A DNA stretch of 64,000 nucleotides from Nostoc linckia NIES-25 (lineage in GTDB: Bacteria > Cyanobacteriota > Cyanobacteriia > Cyanobacteriales > Nostocaceae), in the NCBI RefSeq assembly GCF_002368035.1, contig NZ_AP018222.1, positions 1,547,173 to 1,611,172 on the forward strand, read 5' to 3'. Position 1 is the stretch's first letter. Every line of letters begins with the position of its first letter. Shown piece by piece: positions 26,695 through 36,800 of the stretch. A model generated the notes under the pieces. That model did not search any database, was not told the origin of the DNA, and worked only from the letters and a program-made list of their open reading frames with translations. A program made the translations under genes and the position numbers.

Positions 26695-27164
26695 AGCTGC
26701 TTTCCTGTCAAGTGGTTTTTACCAGATTTTTGCTTGTTACCAAATTTTTCATTAGACCTGAAAAATAATTTTTCAGGCAACCGATGAGACTGTATTTATA
26801 TAAAGAGTGCCTCTTTTTTACAAAATTCAAAATCAAGGGCTACACAAAAAAGACAATTTATTAAAGTTATATCATTCATGAATTGTTCATTTTATCCGGT
26901 AAATACTGATTTTTTCAGAATTATTTCAAATGATTCTGAGGAAGAATAAGAGCAGAATTTGACGGTAAATTTGCGGAAATTTATTTTATTGGCAGGCAAG
27001 TTTATAAAGATGATGTTAGGAAAACAAGCTTATAGTACCCACTTATAAAGGAAAGATATCAGTTCGATATAAAATAATGTGAATTCTAGGGCTGATATAA
27101 TGTCCGTTTAATTAGCTGAAAAAGACTTATACTGTTTTACTTTAAACTTGATACAAATACCTTA

Positions 27165-27192
27165 GTAAGGGCGCACAGCTGTGCGCCCCTAC
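27165..27192. repeat. REP-like palindrome, copy 2
   Basis: A 28-bp palindrome, GTAAGGGCGCACAG / CTGTGCGCCCCTAC, with one mismatch. Same family as 12112-12143. Confidence 0.8.
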
Positions 27193-27413
27193 GGTAGATC
27201 TATATGTATCAAGATTTTCGTGAAATGGTATTATCCCTGGTTTTAGTACCCAAAACCGTTCCTTTGCGAGTCGGAAAGAAATTTGAACTAGAGTTCAAGA
27301 CAGGGAGAGGTTTGTGGAATTCACGTTGAAATAATCAGAGTTCACCCTAGATTTCTGGCTTACTAGAGAAGCCGTGAATATTGTGATTTAGGATTACTAA
27401 TTATCAATAGCCA

Positions 27414-27445
27414 GTAGGGTAGCACAGCTAGCTATGCTACCCTAC
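27414..27445. repeat. REP-like palindrome, diverged copy 3
   Basis: A 32-bp palindrome with arms GTAGGGTAGCACAGCT and AGCTATGCTACCCTAC, one mismatch. It keeps the GTAGGG ends and AGCTAGCT centre of copy 1 with a changed middle. It lies 47 bp beyond the metH stop codon and may terminate that transcript. Confidence 0.75.
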
Positions 27446-27491
27446 GAAAGGCTTATAAGTTAAACTCAGAACGACTATCGGGTATGGGATT

Positions 27492-30400
27492 CTACGCGCT
27501 AAAGTATTTCGCTACTGGATGATAGGTAATAATCGCTGTTGTAGACTGTTCTGGATAAAGCTGTTCGCTTTCATCCATATATAAGTTAATTCTGTCAGTC
27601 TGCAATAACTCCAGTTGCTTATACTGATCTTGAATATTTGGGCAAGCGGGATAGCCAAAACTATACCGCGAACCACGATAGCGTTGTGCCAACATATCCC
27701 GAATATTATCTGGTTCTTGGGCAGCAAAGCCTAATTCACGGCGGATTCTGGCGTGTGTCCACTCTGCCAATGCCTCTGCCATCTGCACTGCCATACCGTG
27801 GAAATACAGGTAATCTGTGTATTGATTATCCGCAAACAGTTTTTGAGCGAATTCTGTGGCAATTTCACCCACAGTCACTGCCTGCATGGGGAAGACATCA
27901 ATGATTCCTGACTCTTTCGGTGCAAAGAAATCTGCTATGCACAACCGCCTTAATGACTTTTGTCTGGGAAATTCAAAAGTTGTAACCTGCTGTGATTGGT
28001 TCCATATATGTACAGAATTCCCCTCGGCTTGGCAAGGGAAATAACCATAAATCACTTGCGGATGTAAGAGATTTTCCTCTATAATTCGCTGTTTCCAAGT
28101 TTCTAAAACTGGATAGACTTTTTCAGCTAAGAAAGCTTGATATTCTTCCTTAGATTGTTCTTTCGGTTTGCGGAATTGCCATTGTCCAGCTATTAATGCT
28201 TGTAAATCTAAGTGCCAGAATATTTCTTCAAGAGGAATATCACTAGGCTGCAATAATTTTGTTCCCCAGAAAGGCGGTGTGGGACGTTCGATATCTATGG
28301 CTACTGCCTCAGAACGCCGAGTATCTATCTCTTTTGGTTCTGTAGATGCTACTTCGCTAGTTGCTGTGGCTGCTGATTCTTTATGACCATTTGTCGAAAC
28401 TTCAGCTGTTTGAACTTCGTTCAAAAATCCCTGTAAATCATCCCAGTTGCCAGTGGTTTTTGCTGGCATTAATTTATCCATGAAGTGTAGGTCAGAAAAC
28501 GCGTCTTTGCCATAAACTACTTTACCTTTGTAGGTGTTTTGGCAATCTTCATGCACAAATTTGGGAGTCAAGGCTGCACCACCTAAAATCACGGGTACGG
28601 TAATTCCCTTTTCGTTAAATACCTCCAAGTTCTCTTTCATGAAGGCGGTGGATTTTACTAGCAAACCACTCATGGCTATACAATCAGCTTTGTGCTGTTC
28701 GTAAGCCTGGATGATGTTTTCTACTGGCTGCTTAATTCCCAGGTTAATCACTTTGTAGCCGTTGTTGGACAAGATGATGTCTACTAAATTTTTACCAATG
28801 TCGTGAACATCGCCTTTGACTGTGGCAATGATAAAGGTTCCCTTGGAATTGTTGCCGGATTCGGATTTTTCCATGAAGGGTTCTAGAAACGCAACCGCCG
28901 ATTTCATGGTTTCCGCAGACTGTAACACGAAGGGTAGTTGCATTTGTCCAGAACCGAATAATTCCCCGACAACTTTCATGCCATCTAGCAGGAAGATGTT
29001 GATAATTTCTAGGGGAGGATATTGTTCTAAGGCTTTTTTGAGATTTTCTTCTAAGCCGATGCGTTCGCCGTCGATGATGTGGCGTTTGAGGCGTTCTTCG
29101 ACGGGGAGACTTTCATCTAAGGAGCGATCGCGTTTTGTAGTGACTCCTGCAAACAATGTGGTAAGCTCTGCCAAAGGATCGTAAACGCAAACATCACCCT
29201 CAAATCTCCGCTGGTCATAAATCAATTGGCGACAAATTTCTTGATGTTGTTCTTCAATCTTGGACAGCGGTAAAATCTTGCTGGCACTAACTATTGCTGC
29301 ATCCATTCCCACTTGCGTCGCTTCGTGCAAAAACACTGAGTTCAGCACTATCCGCGATGCGGGATTTAAACCAAAAGAAATATTGGAAACACCCAAAACT
29401 ACATGACATCCGGGCAATTCTTGGCGAATGCGCCGAATGGCTTCTATGGTGGCTTTGCCGTTTTCTCGGTCTTCTTCAATCCCCGTGGAAATTGGTAGAG
29501 CTAAGGTATCAAAGAATATTTCTGTGGCGGGTATGCCGTATTCTACAGCTTGACGGTAAGCGCGTTGGGCAATTTGAAACTTTTTCTCGGCTGTCCGCGC
29601 CATGCCTTCTTCGTCGATGGTACCAATAACTACGCCAGCACCGTACTTTTTCGCTAATTCCAGCACTTTCAAAAAGCGCGGTTCGCCGTCTTCGTAGTTG
29701 GTGGAGTTCAGCAAACATTTACCGCCGGCTACTTTTAAACCTGCCTCCATTTTTTCCCATTCGGTGGAGTCAAGCATTAAAGGTAATGTCACGTTATTGA
29801 CAAGGCGCGAAACTAGTTCGTGCATATCGCGCACGCCGTTACGTCCGACATAATCGACGTTGACATCGAGGATGTGTGCGCCTTCTTTGACTTGCGCCCT
29901 CGCCATTGAGACGAGTCCATCCCAATCTTCAGCATTTAGCAAATCGCGGCATTTCTTAGAACCACTGGCGTTGAGGCGTTCGCCGATAATCAAGAAGGAA
30001 TTCTCTTGATCGTAAGGCTGAGTGGTGTAAATTGATGCTGCTGCTGGTTCTAAACTCGGCTGTCTAACTTTTGGCTTCAAGTCTTTGGCCATTTCTGCCA
30101 ATTGTTGAATGTGTTCTGGGCGAGTCCCACAGCAACCCCCGATCGCTTGGACACCCAAATCTTCAACAAAATGCATCAGCGCCATGCGTAATTCCATCGG
30201 TGTGAGGCGGTAGTGTGCTTGACCGCCGACGTTCTCTGGTAAACCCGCATTGGGAATACAGGAAACGATAAAAGGTGAATGTTCTGCCAGATACTTGATA
30301 TGTGGTTTCATCAAGTCCGGGCCTGTGGCGCAGTTTAAACCGAGAATGTCAATTGGGTATGGTTCTAAAATTGTCAGCACGGCGCTGATTTCTGAACCCA

Positions 30401-31013
30401 CCAACATTGTGCCCATGCTTTCCATTGTCACAGACACCATCAACGGACGGCGATCGCCCTTTTTCGCAAACACTTCTTCAATACCATTCAGCGCGGCTTT
30501 GATTTGCAGCACATCTTGGCAAGTTTCCACAAGAAATAAATCCACGCCACCATCCCACAGCGCTTCGGCTTGTTCGGCGAAAGACGCTTTCATGGTGTCA
30601 AAGTCAATGTGTCCCAAGGTGGGTAGTTTGGTTGTCGGGCCGATGGAACCAGCGACAAACCGGGGTTTTTCGGGAGTGGAAAATTCTGCGGCGACACGCT
30701 TGGCTAGTTCTGCGGCTGTTTTGCTGAGGTAGTAGGCTTTGTCTGCTAAGTCATATTCTGCTAAGACAATGGACGTACTGCCAAAGGTATCCGTTTCAAT
30801 GACATCAGCACCAGCAGCAAGAAAGTCGCGGTGAACTTTGGCGACGGCTTCGGGTTTGGTGTGGACTAAGTATTCGTTACAACCTTCGTATTGGGCGCCG
30901 CCAAAGTCTTCTGCTGTCAGGTTTTGGGTTTGCAGGTTAGTTCCCATTGCACCGTCAAATACGAGGACTGGGCTATCTGGACTACGCAGGCGTTCAAGGA
31001 AGGAATGAGTCAT
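27492..31013 (-). CDS. metH: Cobalamin-dependent methionine synthase MetH
   Basis: Transfers the methyl group of 5-methyltetrahydrofolate to homocysteine through methylcobalamin, making methionine in the cytoplasm. At 1173 residues it has full modular length. The homocysteine domain (about 1-325) has FDGAMGTNLQ, a GLNCATGP cysteine and the zinc-binding GGCCGT at 292-297. The folate (pterin) domain follows with LDVNVDYVGRNGV and LNSTNYEDGE. The cobalamin domain has DVHDIGKN with the cobalt-ligand His737. The C-terminal activation domain has DVFPMQAVTVGE and RGSRYSFGYPACP. An acidic linker (about 905-935) separates the last two. It is monocistronic, with AGGAAA close to the ATG. Confidence 0.97.
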   Translation of the reverse strand: MTHSFLERLRSPDSPVLVFDGAMGTNLQTQNLTAEDFGGAQYEGCNEYLVHTKPEAVAKVHRDFLAAGADVIETDTFGSTSIVLAEYDLADKAYYLSKTAAELAKRVAAEFSTPEKPRFVAGSIGPTTKLPTLGHIDFDTMKASFAEQAEALWDGGVDLFLVETCQDVLQIKAALNGIEEVFAKKGDRRPLMVSVTMESMGTMLVGSEISAVLTILEPYPIDILGLNCATGPDLMKPHIKYLAEHSPFIVSCIPNAGLPENVGGQAHYRLTPMELRMALMHFVEDLGVQAIGGCCGTRPEHIQQLAEMAKDLKPKVRQPSLEPAAASIYTTQPYDQENSFLIIGERLNASGSKKCRDLLNAEDWDGLVSMARAQVKEGAHILDVNVDYVGRNGVRDMHELVSRLVNNVTLPLMLDSTEWEKMEAGLKVAGGKCLLNSTNYEDGEPRFLKVLELAKKYGAGVVIGTIDEEGMARTAEKKFQIAQRAYRQAVEYGIPATEIFFDTLALPISTGIEEDRENGKATIEAIRRIRQELPGCHVVLGVSNISFGLNPASRIVLNSVFLHEATQVGMDAAIVSASKILPLSKIEEQHQEICRQLIYDQRRFEGDVCVYDPLAELTTLFAGVTTKRDRSLDESLPVEERLKRHIIDGERIGLEENLKKALEQYPPLEIINIFLLDGMKVVGELFGSGQMQLPFVLQSAETMKSAVAFLEPFMEKSESGNNSKGTFIIATVKGDVHDIGKNLVDIILSNNGYKVINLGIKQPVENIIQAYEQHKADCIAMSGLLVKSTAFMKENLEVFNEKGITVPVILGGAALTPKFVHEDCQNTYKGKVVYGKDAFSDLHFMDKLMPAKTTGNWDDLQGFLNEVQTAEVSTNGHKESAATATSEVASTEPKEIDTRRSEAVAIDIERPTPPFWGTKLLQPSDIPLEEIFWHLDLQALIAGQWQFRKPKEQSKEEYQAFLAEKVYPVLETWKQRIIEENLLHPQVIYGYFPCQAEGNSVHIWNQSQQVTTFEFPRQKSLRRLCIADFFAPKESGIIDVFPMQAVTVGEIATEFAQKLFADNQYTDYLYFHGMAVQMAEALAEWTHARIRRELGFAAQEPDNIRDMLAQRYRGSRYSFGYPACPNIQDQYKQLELLQTDRINLYMDESEQLYPEQSTTAIITYHPVAKYFSA

Positions 31014-31204
31014 ATTTTCCTAGAAGAAATGAGGAAATCAAGTGAGTCTTGTGATACTCGACTTACTTTATTATTTTCCAAAATTATGATATTTTTGGCA
31101 TCTTTTAATAAAGTCTGGTTTTTTATATAGTGGTTCTCAGTTGAGTTGGTAGAAGAACCCCAACCCCCTCCTGCAAGCGAGGAGCTTGCTCTGATTAGGA
31201 AAAG

Positions 31205-31558
31205 CTATAATTCTAAAGCCGCTATTAGACAAAAATTCACCCGAACGATCGCCTCAGAGGAAAGAGAACCCAGCTTTCTGAGAATCATCGGTTTATTTAA
31301 TGTAAAAATTGACTCACAGCGAACTACAGACTCAACTCTAATACCGACACTGGCTATTTCATCGCCCGTTATTAAATATTGCGTTACAGTTAATGGGCGA
31401 TTAGTGTTGGAAGTACAAGGCACAACCATCAAATCATCCAGAATTTGATTCAATTGATTTGCCGAAATAACAATACCAGGGCGAACTTTAAACTGTGTGA
31501 ATCCGGTTGAAGGCATGGGGACTCGACACAATACCACATCACCGCGCTGTAAGTTCAT
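31205..31558 (-). CDS. PemK/MazF-family toxin
   Basis: Predicted endoribonuclease toxin of the PemK/MazF (CcdB-like fold) family, 117 residues from the ATG at 31558. Family features are the N-terminal LQRGDVVLCRVPMPSTG, then KVRPGIVIS, DLMVVPCTSN and the VRCESIFTL region near the C-terminal third. The frame is open 9 codons upstream, but MNLQRGDVVL is the normal family start. It overlaps the end of the upstream partner gene by 20 bp, as usual for toxin-antitoxin operons. If active it would cut mRNA when the antitoxin is lost. Confidence 0.8.
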   Translation of the reverse strand: MNLQRGDVVLCRVPMPSTGFTQFKVRPGIVISANQLNQILDDLMVVPCTSNTNRPLTVTQYLITGDEIASVGIRVESVVRCESIFTLNKPMILRKLGSLSSEAIVRVNFCLIAALEL

Positions 31559-31742
31559 CAGCAAATACTTCATCGTAAATATCATTTTCAGGACTTACCC
31601 AATCCTGATAAGCCTGAGATTCAAGAGTAGGATTAACAGTTTTTTCTCCATTTTTGAAAGAGAGAGCTAAATCTAGCAGTGCTGATAACTGTTCATCATT
31701 CATTTGTTCAATCAGACTTAGAAGTTCTTGACGAATATTCAT
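31539..31742 (-). CDS. Putative antitoxin partner of the PemK/MazF toxin
   Basis: A 67-residue acidic protein, MNIRQELLSLIEQMNDEQLS at the start. An N-terminal helical part, LLSLIEQMNDEQLSALLDLAL, is followed by a disordered acidic tail (WVSPENDIYDEVFADEL), the layout expected of an antitoxin that wraps around its toxin. No DNA-binding motif is recognisable, so its family is uncertain. The gene overlaps the toxin gene by 20 bp and comes first in the operon. A decayed second copy lies at 32881-33227 (see there). Confidence 0.68.
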   Translation of the reverse strand: MNIRQELLSLIEQMNDEQLSALLDLALSFKNGEKTVNPTLESQAYQDWVSPENDIYDEVFADELTAR

Positions 31743-32230
31743 GCAATTTTCGACTGCTAACTATATTTAATGTATGCCATAAGGCGATCGCCCTTAGCGT
31801 TGCCCGCAGTTCGACACCTTTCGGCTTCTCTACGAGACGCTACGCGAATGCTCAAGGCAAGAAGCTCAGTGACCATCGTAGAGATCGCTATTATCAGGTG
31901 GGCAATATTTAGACCTCTTGCAAAAGTAACTTTTGCACTCTTGTGGGGAAAGGGGAAAGGTTAAAGGTTAAAGGTTTTTTCTTATTCCTTTTCCCTTTCC
32001 CCTATTTCTGGTAGGTATGGTATTACCCATTCACAGAGGCGAGGTTGCACTGAGTCTACACATAGTCAGATGAAATATTTTCGCCAAGTTTCTTATCTTA
32101 GGATCGCAGCTTAGAGTTGTTACTCCGTTCAGCTCAAAGATGGAAAAACCCAAGAGGTTGAAGAAGTCAGAGGACAACAAGCAATATTCCTTCTGCCTCC
32201 TGCCTCCTGCCCTCTGCCTTTCTTGATAAC
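31743..32230. other. Spacer upstream of the DUF4126 gene
   Basis: No gene. Contains a HIP1 site, a CGCTACGCGAATGC-type dispersed repeat, a hairpin GCAAAAG-TAA-CTTTTGC near 31920, and a copy of the purine/pyrimidine repeat (31947-32003). The region next to 31743 is duplicated at 33228-33276. Confidence 0.5.
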
Positions 32231-32869
32231 TTGAGTTCAACTATGGATTTAAATTCTTTGTTCAATCTCAATACATTTATTGAATTATTACTGGGGATTA
32301 GTTTGAGCGCGGCGGCTGGCTTTAGAGTCTTTGTACCACTGCTAGCATTGAGTGTGGCATCAGTTTTTGGACATTTAGATTTGCCAACTAATTTTGATTG
32401 GGTGGAAACACCTCAAGCTGTAATTGTTTTTGCAGTCGCTTGTTCGCTGGAAATTATCGGTTATTACATTCCTTGGTTAGATCATCTGCTGGATATTGTT
32501 GCCACGCCTGCGGCATTTATCGCCGGGACAATTGTAACAGCATCTGTAGCTCCAGAGATGAATCCGCTGGTGCATTGGACGTTAGCTTTAGTTGCTGGTG
32601 GTGGAACCGCAGGATTAACTCAGGGATTAACGAATATATTGCGGATCAGTTCTACAGGGGTTTCTGGTGGATTAACCAATCCTGTTGTGTCAACTATTGA
32701 GTTGTTCGTTGCAATCGCGCTGTCTTTGCTGGCGCTAGCTTTACCAGCGGTAGCAGGAATAATCGTAATTGGTTTTCTAATAGTAGCTATTCAAAGAATC
32801 TGGAGTTTCTTTAATAAACCATCTTCTCAAATTAACGAAACCGTATCTCCATCAAGAGAATTGGGATAA
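32231..32869 (+). CDS. DUF4126 family membrane protein
   Basis: A 212-residue membrane protein of unknown function. Five or so hydrophobic segments cover residues 12-180, with conserved-looking LSAAAGFRVFVPLLALSVAS near the N-terminus, LEIIGYYIPWLDHLLD, and GGGTAGLTQG in the middle. The C-terminal 25 residues are polar. These features fit DUF4126. The start used is ATG or GTG-equivalent near 32231-32242; MDLNSLFNLN at 32243 would begin at an ATG and is likely. The gene lies between two direct copies of the antitoxin sequence, so it may have been carried along in, or bracketed by, a duplication. Confidence 0.78.
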   Translation: MSSTMDLNSLFNLNTFIELLLGISLSAAAGFRVFVPLLALSVASVFGHLDLPTNFDWVETPQAVIVFAVACSLEIIGYYIPWLDHLLDIVATPAAFIAGTIVTASVAPEMNPLVHWTLALVAGGGTAGLTQGLTNILRISSTGVSGGLTNPVVSTIELFVAIALSLLALALPAVAGIIVIGFLIVAIQRIWSFFNKPSSQINETVSPSRELG

Positions 32870-32880
32870 GCAGGAGGCAG

Positions 32881-33227
32881 GGGGACTCGACACAATATCA
32901 CCGCGCTGTAAGTTCATCAGCAAATACTTCGTCGTAAATATCATTTTCAGAGCTTACCCAATCCTGATAAGCCTGAAATTATACAGCAGGATTAACAGAT
33001 TTTTCGCCATTATTGAAAGAAATAGCTAAATATAGCAATGCTGATAAGGGACTTCCAAATAAAAAAATATGCAATTAACTCTTGTGGGGTGGGCATCCTG
33101 CCCGCCCTATGGACTGGGCGGACAAGATGTCCACCCCACAAGATTGGATAATTTATTTGTTGGAAGTCCCTAACTGCTTATCATTCAGTTGTTCAATCAG
33201 ACTTAGAAGTTCTTGACGAATATTCAT
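32881..33227 (-). pseudogene. Decayed second copy of the antitoxin gene, split by a MITE
   Basis: Bases 32881-33047 and 33171-33227 are a diverged direct copy of 31516-31742: the whole antitoxin gene and the first codons of the toxin. The start region MNIRQELLSLIEQLN is still readable, then the 123-bp element 33048-33170 interrupts it. On the far side the remaining codons carry further differences. The similarity continues past the start to about 33276. The toxin body is absent, so this copy is dead. Confidence 0.85.
33048..33170. mobile_element. 123-bp MITE with TAA target duplication
   Basis: Ends are GGGACTTCCAA and TTGGAAGTCCC (11 bp perfect, with weaker similarity inward). The core is a large palindrome of GTGGGGTGGGCATCC and GGATGCCCACCCCAC type sequence. 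TAA flanks both ends (33045-33047 and 33171-33173), while the intact gene copy has it once, at the equivalent site. So both the insertion and its 3-bp target duplication are visible directly. No coding capacity; presumably mobilised by an IS5-like transposase elsewhere (inference from the 3-bp T-A target). Confidence 0.9.
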
Positions 33228-33379
33228 GGAATTGCCGACTGCTAACTATATTCAATCTATGCCATAAGACGATCACCTGTAGCGTTGGGTGTGCATAGGT
33301 GTAGCCCATCGTAGACATCGCAATTATAAAGCGATCGTAGTCGTGGGGTGTGTTAGCGTGAAAGCGTAATGCACCTTTA

Positions 33380-33610
33380 ATACTCGTGAACGAGTCTTTG
33401 ATACTCGTGAACGAGTCTTTGATACTCGTGAACGAGTCTTTGATACTCGTGAACGAGTCTTTGATACTCGCCGACGAGTCTTTGATACTCGCCGACGAGT
33501 ATTTTATACTCGCGAATGAGTCTTTGATACTCGCCGACGAGTATTTTATACTCGTGAACGAGTTTTTGATACTCGCGAACGAGTCTTTGATACTCGCCGA
33601 CGAGTCTTTG
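33380..33610. repeat. Eleven 21-bp tandem repeats, each with an inner palindrome
   Basis: Eleven units of 21 bp (consensus ATACTCGTGAACGAGTCTTTG). Each contains the inverted repeat ACTCG-N4-CGAGT. Variation falls mainly in the 4-base loop (TGAA, CCGA, CGAA) and in the spacer (CTTTG or ATTTT); the arms are almost invariant. No spacers of unique sequence, so not a CRISPR. A period of 21 bp places all palindromes on the same face of the helix. The array ends 207 bp before the Roco gene. Two and a half diverged units with the same 21-bp period lie beyond that gene at 37097-37150. Confidence 0.92.
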
Positions 33611-33816
33611 AGCTTCATTAAGGAGTGAGGATTTTAAGGAAGCCAGCGATGTCTTCTCTACGAGAGCTACGCGAACGACGGGCTACGCTTACGCACCCTG
33701 TTAATTTGAACATTACAGCCGTTTTCATGAGCATGAACACACTCATCCAATCTGTAATGCTTAGTTACGATATACTACTTTAGTAAATATGGCTACAGAG
33801 TTGATGAGGTTTGCAG

Positions 33817-36800
33817 GTGACAAACGAAGAACTGTTGCGAATTATTGAAAAAGCTGCTAAGGAAAAGGCAACGGAGCTAAACCTCTCTAGGAATCAACTC
33901 AGCAGCCTGCCGCCAGAAATCTGCCAACTCTCCAGGCTGACAAGGCTAGACCTCTCCAACAATCAACTTACCAGCCTGCCGCCAGAAATCTGTCAACTCT
34001 CTAACTTAAGATGGCTATCCCTCTCTAACAATCAACTTACCAGCCTGCCGCCAGAAATCTGCCAACTCTCTAACTTAAGATGGCTATCCCTCTCTAACAA
34101 TCAACTTACCAGCCTGCCGCCAGAAATCTGCCAACTCTCTAACTTGACTGAGCTATACCTCGAAAACAATCAACTCAGCAGTCCGCCGCCAGAAATCTGC
34201 AAACTCTCCAGCCTGACAACGCTATCCCTCTCTAGGAATCAACTCAGCAGCCTGCCGCCAGAAATCTGCCAACTCTCTAACTTAAGATGGCTATTCTTTC
34301 ATCACAATGAACTCAGGAGACTGCCACGAGAAATCAGCCAACTCTCCAGCCTGACATGGCTATACCTCGAAAACAATGAACTCAGCAGCCTGCCGCCAGA
34401 AATCTGCCAACTCTCCAGCCTGAAAGAGCTATACCTCCATAACAATCAACTCAGCAGCCTGCCGCCAGAAATCTGCCAACTCTCCAGCCTGACAGAGCTA
34501 TACCTCCATAACAATCAACTCAGCAGCCTGCCGCCAGAAATCTGCCAACTCTCCAGCCTGACAGAGCTATACCTCTCCAACAATGAACTCAGCAGCCTGC
34601 CGCCAGAAATCTGCCAACTCTCTAGCCTGACAACGCTATCCCTCGCTAACAATCCATTAACCTCGCCACCGCCTGAGATTGTCGAGCAGGGAATACAAGC
34701 GATTTTCAGTTACCTGCGAGAAAGGTTAGAGGGTAGCCAACGGCAGTGGGTTTCTAAGTTGCTAGTTGTCGGTGAAGGAGGTGTGGGTAAGACATCTTTA
34801 TTAAGAGCTTTGCGCGGTGAAGAGTTCGACACCCAGGAATCTACCACCCACGGCATTGAAATTAAATCCTTGGAATTAACCCATCCCACGCAAGCAGATA
34901 CAAGTATGGAGTTAAACACCTGGGATTTTGGGGGACAAGAAATCTATCACGCCACCCATCAATTCTTTCTCACCAACCGTTCACTATTTTTACTCGCCTG
35001 GAATGCCCGACTGGGATTTGAGCAAGGTAAACTCTATTACTGGCTAGATACCATCAAAGCCTTAGCACCGGAATCTCCGATTTTACTCGTCGCCACCCAC
35101 ATCGATGAGCGAGATGCCGACCTTCCCCTCAAAGAGTTACGCGACAAGTACCCCCAGATTATCGAACACTATAAAATTAGCTCTAAAATCAGCCTTGGCA
35201 TTGAAGAACTGCGGCAGGCAATTGCAGAAGCAGCCGCTAAGTTACCTTTAATGGGCGAAATCTGGCCTAGCACCTGGCTAAATGCTGCCAATGCCATCCG
35301 CAGCGAGGCAAAAAAATACATTACACCGCAGCAATTGTGGGACATCATGGCTGAGTCCCAAGTTGCTGACATCAGCAAAGAAGTGCTGGCGCGATGGCTG
35401 CATGAATTAGGCGAAATTCTCTATTTTCAAGACAATGAAGAACTTAACGATACTGTTATTCTCAAGCCCCAGTGGGTAACTGAATATATCAGCAAAGTGT
35501 TGGAAAGCAAAGACGTAAGCGATCGCTTTGGGATTTTCACCCGTCAGGAAATGGATCGACTTTGGCACGACTTAGAACGATGGATGCGCGACCACTTCCT
35601 ACGGCTGATGGAGCGTTTTGACCTTTCCTACCGGACTTTAGAAAACCGGGATATTAGTTTAGTGGTGGAACGTTTGCCCCTAGACGCGCCTAATTACGAG
35701 CAGAAATGGCAGCAAATTAAACAAACAGACAACTGCAAAGAAATTTCGATGAAATTTCAACTCGATACCATTCCTGCGGGTATTCCCACTTGGTTTATTG
35801 CGCGTCAACACCGCTTCACAACTGGCATTCATTGGCGTAATGGTGTTTTATTTGCTGATTCCGAGCAAAAACATTTAGCTTTAGTGCAAGCGTTTTCTCG
35901 CGATCGCTATTTGCAATTAACAGTCCGAGGAGCATACCCCCAGAATTTCTTTGCATTACTCAAAGATGGCATTGAGCTAACTCTGGCAAGGTTTCCCGGA
36001 TTGGAGATTCAACGCTTTATTCCCTGTCCCGGTCATGATGGCCAAGAGTGTATTCACCTGTTCAATTATGCAAATTTAGAGAGAGCGATCGCTAAAACAA
36101 TTCCAGATATGCAATGTCAAGAGAGTTTTGAATCTGTCTCGGTATCAACTTTGCTTTTTGGTTTAGATTGGCGCACGCAGGATCGAGTGCTGTTACGTAT
36201 CGACCAGTTAGAAAAAACAGTTGTTGGCGGACAGGAAGCAATTCTTGACGAGTTCAAAGAGATGCGGGAACATATACAACGGGAATTTACCAATATATTC
36301 CGCCGCGAACAAGCAAGCATTGATGCTCATTGTCCCAATGTATTTGTCTTGCGTCCCCATGATGTTAACGCTTGGAAAAAAAATCTACTCGGACAAAAGC
36401 TAAATTTACAACTCTATTGCCAAGCACCAGGCTGTTGGCATCCCACCCAAGAAGGTGGTTTATATGAAATAAATGAACCAGCCAAATGGCTCAGAGTAAC
36501 AGCACCTTATATTAGTAGATTATTTCGCGTCTTGAGATATGCTGCGCCCATAGTAGGGCCATTTGTAGGTTTGGTAAACGAACAAGAATATGAAAAAGTA
36601 TTTAAGAACGATCTCGAATTCACCAAAGAACTAGCAGCAAAATTACCGGAATTCAAAGAATCTGAAGATTTAGAATTAGCAGGCAAAATTGCTAGGGGTG
36701 AAGATTTAGATCCAGAACGCGCTGATGGTGCTGCTTTGCGTAGTTTGCGCCAACTATTAGAAGAAAAAGATCCCCAGCAGCACTGGGGTGGATTAAAAAA

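Larger units (their letters stand above)
26695..27491. other. hpsA upstream region
   Basis: An 800-bp spacer between the end of metH and the start of hpsA, both on the minus strand. It should hold the hpsA promoter, expected to be switched on in hormogonia, but I could not identify a convincing promoter box. Two REP-like palindromes lie at 27165-27192 and 27414-27445 on the metH side, placed as metH transcript ends. No gene with a ribosome-binding site was seen. Confidence 0.5.

Noticed and set aside
31014..31140. Cobalamin or SAM riboswitch upstream of metH
   Set aside because: The short leader lacks a B12-box-like or SAM-I core. Only an imperfect AAGTAAGTC/GACTCACTT hairpin is seen.
33380..33610. 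CRISPR array
   Set aside because: Units are contiguous with no unique spacers, 21 bp is too short, and no cas gene is near.
33386..33628. ORF encoding NESLILV heptapeptide repeats (plus) and its mirror SIKDSFT repeats on the minus strand (33193-33618)
   Set aside because: Both follow only because a 21-bp repeat is a multiple of three. No ribosome-binding site or non-repeat domain; variation protects the DNA palindrome and not the protein.
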